From: Nemertoderma westbladi
Taxonomy: Eukaryota; Xenacoelomorpha; Nemertodermatida; Nemertodermatidae
DNA: 23,172 nucleotides
Direction of reading: 5' to 3'
NCBI GenBank assembly: GCA_032718475.1
Contig: JAUCBJ010002703.1
Location: 1-23,172, forward strand
The position numbers were made by a program, and so were the translations under genes. Position 1 is the first letter of the stretch; each line of letters opens with the position of its first letter. The notes below the pieces were generated by a model. The model saw only the letters and a list, made by a program, of their open reading frames with translations. It was not told the DNA's origin and searched no databases. Below, piece after piece: positions 16,982-23,172 of the stretch.

Positions 16982-18212
16982 TTAGTCTGTTTTTAACAGG
17001 TTTACAACGACCTCATTCATAGAACTGCCCACATCGGCGCTGTTGGATGGTTGTGCTTGTGGAATATGACGTAATCCTTTCTCGGGATTGAATGGCACTA
17101 TACCTGAGGCTCCGAATACCTTAACAAGGTTCATGCTGATGGCAGGTTTTCCGAGGCTGTTATGGAGACGTTTCAACAGACCGGGGCTTTGGGTCTTAGG
17201 TATGGTGCCCTTTATCCTACTCTCTTTACGCCAAGCGCTGAGTTCCTTTCGCCACGCTGTTTTAGCAGGTTTAAAGGAAGCCACATCTAGGCCTGAAGGA
17301 TGTGGGTACTGTTGGGAGGCAGCGGAATGAAGCGAATATTATTATCAAGGCAAGATTGCACTACTTGGACAGACATATGTGACCCAAGGTTATCGCCAAT
17401 CAAGACTTTCTTGCCTGGCAAATCCTTTATTGATGGAAGATAAATTGTGGAAAACCATTCCTCAAATTTATCCATATTGAACCAGCCGGACTCTGTTGAA
17501 CTATAATGAGCCCCAACTGGGCCCCCGACTGTCCACCCCTCATACATATGCTTGGCCTTGTGGACAACCATAATTGGATTAAGGGTTCCATCCGCGGAAC
17601 CACTGTACATGACTGATGTCATCTGTTTCTGTTATTTATTGAATGCTCAGTGCCTCGGCTGCAAATAACGCGTTTAGACCCAGGATCGTTAGAGAATCCA
17701 GTTTCATCGTAATTGCCAAGATTTTGTGGCGGCACACCTTCAACTTCAGTTCATTATAGAAGTCAATTATCACATTTGGAGTGAGTTTTGCCCTAGCTGG
17801 CTTGATATTAGCAGCCATACGTTGTGTTAAGTTATGTCTCTTTAGAAAACCTCGAATCCACTCTATCCCAGGAAAATTATCTTTAAAGGCAGCAATCACC
17901 ACACCTTTCTTATTCAAAAACTGTTGCACGATGTGTTGTATTTCACCATAGTCTAGCCTCTAACGGCTTCTTCCAATATACAAACGTGTCAATAACATCC
18001 AAAAGGCACTTTTCATCTGCAGGGTCTAATGCTACTGGATGACCGACACTGCCACTATGAACTTTGTTTACACTATTCCAAATCGTCCCATATGATACTT
18101 GGAATTTCTTAGAAGCGCCTCTTCCTACAGCTGCAACAGCTTTCATTAATGTCTCACTTGTATAATTCCCATAGGTACGTGAACCCAGGGGCTTTTTGTA
18201 ATTCCGAACCAT
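16982..18212 (-). pseudogene. pogo/Tigger-type transposase (HTH, CENP-B-like, DDE), frameshifted
   Basis: Four consecutive minus-strand open segments form one transposase of about 410 codons. Segment 18212-17943 is the N-terminal helix-turn-helix (MVRNYKKPLGSR, NYTSETL). Segment 17929 to ~17735 is the CENP-B-type DNA-binding part (FPGIEWIRGFLKRHNL). The catalytic core follows. The first Asp is in NYDET (~17707), the second in IGDN (~17393) and the third in LDV (~17285), with 35 residues between the last two. FIPLPPNSTHILQ precedes the third Asp, typical of DDE_1-superfamily proteins. The C-terminal segment ends at 16982. Frames shift near 17950, 17735, 17630 and 17288. The family excises and reinserts DNA elements at TA sites. 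This copy is dead as it stands, although all three acidic residues are readable. Confidence 0.9.
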
Positions 18213-18290
18213 TGTAGATAGGTAGTGATAGGCTAGGTGCTAGAGGCCTATCTTACAGATATACATAAATGTGTAATTCCAACCACGCAT

Positions 18291-18945
18291 TTATCTTTGA
18301 TATAATCCATGATAGTAGTGTATGTTTTCGATAGATTCGATAGATTCATCGCAAGCATCATGTATGTTAAATTCGTAATCAGCGCGTTTATTTGGTTTGC
18401 CATTCTTCTTTAATATAGGACTTAGCCTCCAGCATCACAAAATAGTTTATCAAGAACTTCACCTTTCACATTATCCAACCCTTCCTCAACATTCGTGTAT
18501 AATTTGACTTTATTTGATGCGCCAAGAGGCTTTTTAAGTAAAACTTTGCTTCGGTCACATCCAGAGTAATTGAATTTAATCGTGAAGTTAACAACTCTGC
18601 TGTTCTCGCTTGGTCGTGGTCGACAGCGGCCTACATGACGACGTGTAGCAGCTGCTCGAGATGCTATAGCCCTTCGACTATTACTATTCCCAAATGTAAC
18701 TGATGCTGATTGTCTTCGTTGAGTATCAGTGTGAGTACCATCATTACCGGTTTCAGGTCTACCATCTGCAGAAATCATCCTATTGCTCCCAGTGGGAGTA
18801 CCGGCACTGGTACATGATGGAGTCCATGATGGTGACCCAATATGACCACTTATCTCGTTTAATCTATTGCAGTATTGTTAATTCGATGGCGCAGTTCAGC
18901 CAGTTCTGATTGAGATAAGTCAGGTGTATTGTCCTCGTCATCCAT
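18291..18945 (-). pseudogene. Unrecognised coding-like segment upstream of the transposase
   Basis: From an ATG at 18945 the minus strand reads an acidic start (MDDEDNTPDLSQSELAEL). After a frameshift near 18860 comes a Ser/Thr/Gly-rich stretch, then a basic patch (RRAIASRAAATRRHVGRC) and a better-ordered part (VVNFTIKFNYSGCDRSK, KVKLYTNVEEGLDNVKGEVL). Near 18425 it shifts again to SPILKKNGKPNKRADYEF and ends at 18291. About 218 codons in total. It lies 79 bp upstream of the transposase start on the same strand. I do not recognise the family. It could be an accessory protein of the transposon, a captured host exon or an unrelated older insertion. The composition and continuity across frames argue against chance. 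Confidence 0.45.
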
Positions 18946-19272
18946 TTTCAATAGACTATGCCTGCCTATAGGCCTACTTCTTATGTCTTACCTGCAGTAC
19001 AGTTCTATATACAACTACTGAACTAACTAATCCTATGGAATTACCGGTCTTTCTGAAGATTGGTAAGGTAAAGCTGCCGGGTTGGCCGTAGTCAGGTCGT
19101 ATCAGTCTGTCGGTAGTCAGTAGTGATTAAAAGATTAACAACTAACTACAGAACTAAGCTTACAGAGCTACAGGCAACCGGTACTGCAGTACTGCACTGA
19201 TAGACTGAAAAGGGAACGACAATTTGCTGCACTGCACTGAGACAGTATTTTAAATTTCCCTCCAAAATGTTT
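18946..19272. other. Gene-free stretch, nothing recognised
   Basis: Contains many short tac/gtac/ctgca words (for example ccggtactgcagtactgcactga near 19180, abbreviated here to its general type) but no clear tandem unit or coding motif. Confidence 0.45.
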
Positions 19273-19400
19273 GAATTATATTTGATTAATTTCTGTTTCT
19301 GGTTGAATTATATTTGATTAATTTCTGTTTCTGGTTGAATTATATTTGATTAATTTCTGTTTTAAGGAATTATATTTCATTAATTTCTTTTTATATTTCC
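19273..19400. repeat. 32-bp tandem repeat, about four copies
   Basis: Units beginning gaattatatttgattaattt start at 19273, 19305, 19337 and, less well conserved, 19367. The first three are nearly identical. Confidence 0.92.
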
Positions 19401-20188
19401 CATTTTGAAAATTAATTAAATTGGCCACATTCAGCCGCCGTATAATACAGTAATAAGATCAGAAAAGGGTCTGTATGTGTATACTATACAACGACGGCCC
19501 GGCACTATATTAAATTCCATGATTGGTACATAGGCCTACATACAGACATATACAATATATACTGATATATGTATGGTGATGACATGTATGATGACAGGAT
19601 GATGACATATGTATAAATAAACCATCTTCCATATCTTCAACTGGCACTGATACTGTGATAAGCTGATTCCATTATTTTACAGTGACATGCAGACAGGCAA
19701 AGTTTCTGTTCATGAAAAAGTGAAATTTTAGGTTTTTTGAATTTCGAATAACACACAATAACAGGCTTTCAGGTGCCTTCTGAAACAAGTTAATGCTTGC
19801 CTATATTCAGATATTTGTAATTAATTAATAAACTGATTAAATAGGCTAATTTCATTTATTCGATTTCATTAACTTTTAGATGGGTTATTTTATTTGCCCT
19901 CAAAAAATCATGGCCATACCACCCCTCCAAATTTAGAATTTGGGGTGGTATGGCAATAACAACTGCCAGAGACCATTAATATTTGCTTGGCCTACTGTCT
20001 GGCCTATATGGAATATTGACAAAAAGCGCGCCACACGGGTTCTGGTATAACGAAAAGCGCGCCAGCCATGACATTCAATGCGCGCCAACCAATCACCATT
20101 AAATTTTGCAATTATTACTGTATTATATTGTAATCATTTACCAAGATGTTTTGCAGAAATGTAAACATTAATACAGTAATAGTCTGTT
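19401..20188. other. Gene-free stretch with small repeats
   Basis: It holds a gatgacatgtat-type triple repeat near 19576-19610, the hairpin at 19913-19954 and three gcgcgcca words at about 20028, 20057 and 20079. No coding motif was recognised. Confidence 0.45.
19913..19954. repeat. Imperfect palindrome / hairpin
   Basis: gccataccacccc pairs perfectly with ggggtggtatggc. The inner ccaaatt/aatttgg can extend the stem after a 3-nt bulge. It could be a folded-back transposon remnant. Confidence 0.8.
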
Positions 20189-20355
20189 AGTAGGTCAACC
20201 GACTGTTTTTAAATACATACTGACTGATGTGATTAAATTGAGAGCACAGTGAGCAAGTAAATTTTAAAATTTATAGCTGTATATAGTAGGCCAACCAACT
20301 GTTTTTAAATAAATAATGTTATTATGGATTAAATTGCGAGTGTAGCGAGCAGAGC
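20189..20355. repeat. Two diverged copies of a ~98-bp repeat
   Basis: gtaggtcaaccgactgtttt at about 20190 matches gtaggccaaccaactgtttt at about 20287. Each is followed by a matching gattaaattg and a gag/agcgagca-type tail. This suggests a local duplication. Confidence 0.65.
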
Positions 20356-20730
20356 ACGAGAATGTGGTTTTATATTGGTTTGAACAATTGAAAAACTTTT
20401 GAAACAACTCATGTTTTAAAGGACTGAAGGTGTAGGCCTACTGCGAGTGCAGGATTGCAATAATAATTAATATGCTGCTACAGTATTACCAGATTACATA
20501 ACAGTCAACCAACAGTTAGGCATACTAATCGGCTACCTATCTATGGCATACATTTGATTTTAAAATCCCGCTACATTAAATCACGCGCAGAAACATTTAT
20601 TTCACCTCTACAAGCGCACGGTTTTATTATTTACAGGATGTAATAATTCACAAATTGATTAATTTCTCCTCCTATTTTAGGGGGTGATATAAATGGATAC
20701 ATTAATGTGATTTTATCTTCCCCCCAGCGA

Positions 20731-21045
20731 TTGGCTGATTTGGGAGGGAATTTAAATACACAATTATGCAGTAATAAATCCGTTCGCCAATGATTGGTTA
20801 ATTTAGGGGAGAGTTTAATAAAACAATTATGTTGTAATAAATCCGCCTGCTAATGATTGGCTGATTTAGGGGAGAGTTTAAAAACACAATTATGCTGTAA
20901 TAAATCCGCCCGCTAATGATTGGTTGATTTAGGGGAGAGTTTAAATACACAATTATGCTGTAATAAATCCGCCCGCTAATGATTGGTTGATTTAGGGGAG
21001 AGTTTAAATACACAATTATGCTGTAATAAATCCGCCCGCAAATGA
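20731..21045 (+). repeat. 63-bp tandem repeat, five copies (left arm of fold-back)
   Basis: Units start with ttgg at 20731, 20794, 20857, 20920 and 20983, all exactly 63 bp apart; a sixth partial unit begins at 21046. Each unit carries the inverted CCAAT-type word atgattgg and ends in aataaatccgcccgctaatga. As 63 is a multiple of three, the minus strand stays open (20798-21157) and gives a 21-residue repeat (NQPIISGRIYYSIIV and so on). I treat that as a by-product of the array. Confidence 0.95.
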
Positions 21046-21911
21046 TTGGCTTGAAAAAATTTGAAAATTCTCTATTTCCTAAATTGTATGAAAGCTGTAC
21101 TAAATAACAGGTCATGTAACAGGTTAAAAATTGTCTACTAATTCTATAAAACACCATTTTTATTCGGTTTGTCAGTCTAAATAATAAGTTAAAATTGCCA
21201 ACATTTTATTTTATAATTCGTCAATTGTGAATCATATTTCTTAAAGTCAATATTTGCCAATAAACTAAACTGTCCAATCAGAGAGCAAGACCTGTAATAG
21301 CATGATTTTGACATTCCAGAATATTATATTTCGGTTAGCAAATGTTAGAAATAAAGGTCAGCCACCAGGCATGTTTGTTGAAAATTATATAAGTAGTAAA
21401 TAGTAGCCCAATTTCTATCTGGCGGTCATAATGGGAAATTATCGTAATTCCCGTCACCATGGAAACGGGATTGAAAAATAAATTAAATGTAAAATAATTT
21501 GAAAGACTTTTATTCCATTTACTCATACACCAAATCTGAAGAACAGAATCCATTGTCGTTTTGAATTACAGGCGCTCGAAATTTGAACTTTGCACCCGGT
21601 TACCTTGGCAACTACAAGATAAAAATCCCAGAAAGACATTTTATTACATTTCTATGAACCCTAGTCATCATATCCACCTAACCAAAGAAGCACAAAAGAA
21701 GTTTCTAAGGAAATATTATGAAAAAAGTGCCATAAATAGGGAAAAGATCGGCCTCCGCTAATTTCAGCAATCTGCTCGCTGCATGACCTGTTATTTAGTA
21801 CACCTTGATTGTATGCTACCAATTGCGGTACTGTTGCACAGTATGTCATTTTCAAATAGGCCTCTCGTTATATTTCGATAAATTATCCAAAGCTTGGGGT
21901 GGATATTATTT

Positions 21912-22117
21912 CAGCCAATCACTAGCGCGAGGATTTAATAACACATAATTTGTGTATTTAAATTCCCTCCTATTCCAGCGAATTATTAGTGCGATGATTT
22001 AATACACCATAATTATGTATTTAAACTCTTCTCTAAATCAACCAATCATTAGCGGGCGGATTTATTACAACATAATTGTTTTATTAAACTCTCCCCTAAA
22101 TCAACCAATCATTTCCA
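21912..22117 (-). repeat. Inverted 63-bp repeat units (right arm of fold-back)
   Basis: Plus-strand words ccaatcatt and gggcggatttattac mark reverse-complement copies of the left-arm unit. The two rightmost units are closest to the left-arm consensus; the inner ones are diverged. Confidence 0.85.
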
Positions 22118-22118
22118 A

Positions 22119-23172
22119 GTCATTCCCATTGGCGATATCTCCTTTGCAGAAGTGAAGGCTGCTGCAAGGAGCATTAAGACCAATCGTGCCAGTGGAGTAG
22201 ATGGTGTTCCCCCTGAGGTCTTTAAAATACCTGAGTGTTTAAAGCTCATCTATCCCATCATAGTAGACATGTACCGAACAACAAGAGTCCCACAAGAAAT
22301 GAAAACAAATAAGTTGGTGCCAGTTCCCAAGAAGGGCAACCTAACACTCTATGGTTCTTTTCGGGGAATCTCATTGATCTCGATTGCTGCAAAGCTATAC
22401 AATAGGATTCTATTAAATCGCATCAGGGACCCCATTGAGAGACTGCTCCGTGGAAATCAGAATGGGTTCCGTAAAGGTCGTGGGACCATGGAGCCCATTT
22501 TGGCACTTAGAAGGATAATTGAAGAGTTATCAAAAAAGAAAGACAGGCATCTGGCTGTTATCTTTGTTGACTTCTTCAAGGCCTTTGATTCAGTCTCTCG
22601 CTCACGTATGTTCAGCATACTTTCATTATATGGGATTCCTGATGAAATTATTGCAGCAATCAGATCAGTATACGATGGTTCGACAACATTTGTGTCTACT
22701 GTTGATGGTGACACGGAACCATTTGAAGTGTTATGGGGCGTCCTCCAAGGAGACACACTTGCACCATTCTTGTTCATTATTGTGGTTGACTATGTTCTAC
22801 GCATGTCCTTAGATCATTATAATGATGATGGGGTGATGATAACTCCACCTACTGGCTCCAGAAGTCGAGGAAATCCTGCCAAGTACCTAACTGATCTAGA
22901 CTTTGCTGATGACTTAGGAGTACAGGAGTACTCTCAGAATCATTAGAGGGAGCCCAACGGCTCCTCAGCTCATTAGAACATGCTGCTTCTAGTGTTGGTC
23001 TTTTTATTAACTCCAGAAAGACCAAAATTCTGACAGTAAACTTTGAAAGTCCTCAGCAAGTCTCTGATCGGATGAGCATAAGCTCAAAGGATGGTATGCT
23101 TGAGCATGTGGACGACTTCTGTTACCTGGGATCATGGATCCGGAAGTCAGGTGAGGACCTTCGAATACGTAA
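22119..23172 (+). pseudogene. LINE reverse transcriptase, 5'-truncated, one frameshift, runs off window
   Basis: Homology begins at about 22119 (VIPIGDISFAEVKAAAR), within the segment just N-terminal to the RT fingers, directly after the fold-back arm. Motifs follow in order: GVDGVPPEV, KLVPVPKKG, FRGISLISIAAKLYNRILL, QNGFRKGRGT, VIFVDFFKAFDS, GVLQGDTLAPFLFIIVVDY and the catalytic LDFADDL (near 22899-22916). An 8-bp tandem duplication at 22916-22931 shifts the frame. Beyond it the next frame continues the protein (GLFINSRKTKIL, FCYLGSWIRKSGED) to the window edge. The endonuclease domain is absent. The style is that of endonuclease-encoding LINEs common in marine invertebrates; I do not assign a clade. 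Apart from the duplication the coding sequence is clean, so the copy looks young. Confidence 0.92.

Larger units (their letters stand above)
20731..22117. mobile_element. Fold-back structure with tandem-repeat arms
   Basis: The 63-bp units of 20731-21045 recur in inverted orientation at 21912-22117 (three to four more diverged units). Further in, gtactaaataacaggtcatg at 21098-21117 has an exact inverted match near 21782-21801. The arms enclose about 660 bp of AT-rich DNA without coding motifs (21118-21780). Long imperfect inverted repeats built of short tandem units are the hallmark of Foldback-type elements. No target duplication was found at the outer ends, so boundaries are approximate. 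The right end touches LINE coding sequence. Confidence 0.6.

Noticed and set aside
20798-21157. Minus-strand repeat protein with a 21-residue period
   Set aside because: It comes from the 63-bp array. The unit length is a multiple of three and the flanks show no coding features.
20731-22117. 63-bp repeats as tandem promoter monomers of the adjacent LINE
   Set aside because: They abut the middle of the LINE ORF, not its 5' UTR, and half of them are inverted.
1-23172. tRNA, rRNA and other structured RNA genes
   Set aside because: Reading for the tRNA B-box (ggttcgantcc) and for rRNA-like conserved blocks gave no convincing match. A tRNAscan or Rfam run would be needed to exclude degraded copies.

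Overview
This window looks like repeat-dense, gene-poor nuclear DNA from an animal, most likely an aquatic invertebrate; the phylum cannot be fixed from the sequence. Three observations support this. The protein-coding remnants are all eukaryotic transposon types: L2/CR1-group LINEs, an endonuclease-type LINE, a Ty3/gypsy retroelement and a pogo/Tigger transposase. The rest is AT-rich DNA full of satellites and minisatellites. I found no convincing host gene, no tRNA or rRNA, and no bacterial features.

Layout. Bases 1-3030 are a satellite array with two monomer sizes (about 147 and 167 bp) in a higher-order repeat of about 1,072 bp, decaying at its right edge, with an outlying relic near 3600. 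Bases 3030-5930 hold AT-rich unique-looking DNA, short tandem repeats and a C23 tract. Bases 5930-6205 carry a 10-bp-period array. A minus-strand L2-like LINE (6277-8059) is decayed by frameshifts; its reverse-transcriptase frame runs into a 30-bp minisatellite (8060-8560). A 16-bp minisatellite (8935-9088) precedes the 3' half of a Ty3/gypsy pol: RNase H (ORF 9155-10093), then integrase (10090-11772), then a candidate 3' LTR.

Bases 12556-12700 hold another 10-bp array. It is followed by a well-defined non-autonomous DNA element (12735-13447) with 216-bp terminal inverted repeats and a 9-bp flanking direct repeat, as in Mutator-like elements. Bases 13450-16980 are mostly unassigned, with two LINE 3'-end fragments (15452-15767 minus; 16330-16680 plus) and two further poly-C tracts. 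Bases 16982-18212 (minus) are a frameshifted pogo/Tigger transposase that still shows three catalytic aspartates. Directly upstream on the same strand is an unrecognised coding-like segment (18291-18945). Bases 19270-20730 contain small tandem repeats and hairpins. Bases 20731-22117 form a fold-back structure whose arms are 63-bp tandem repeats. Its right arm abuts a truncated LINE reverse transcriptase (22119 to the window end).

The genes do not form a pathway. Each is a separate transposon insertion, truncated or frame-broken, in what may be pericentromeric or similarly heterochromatic DNA; that location is inferred from the satellite and transposon load.
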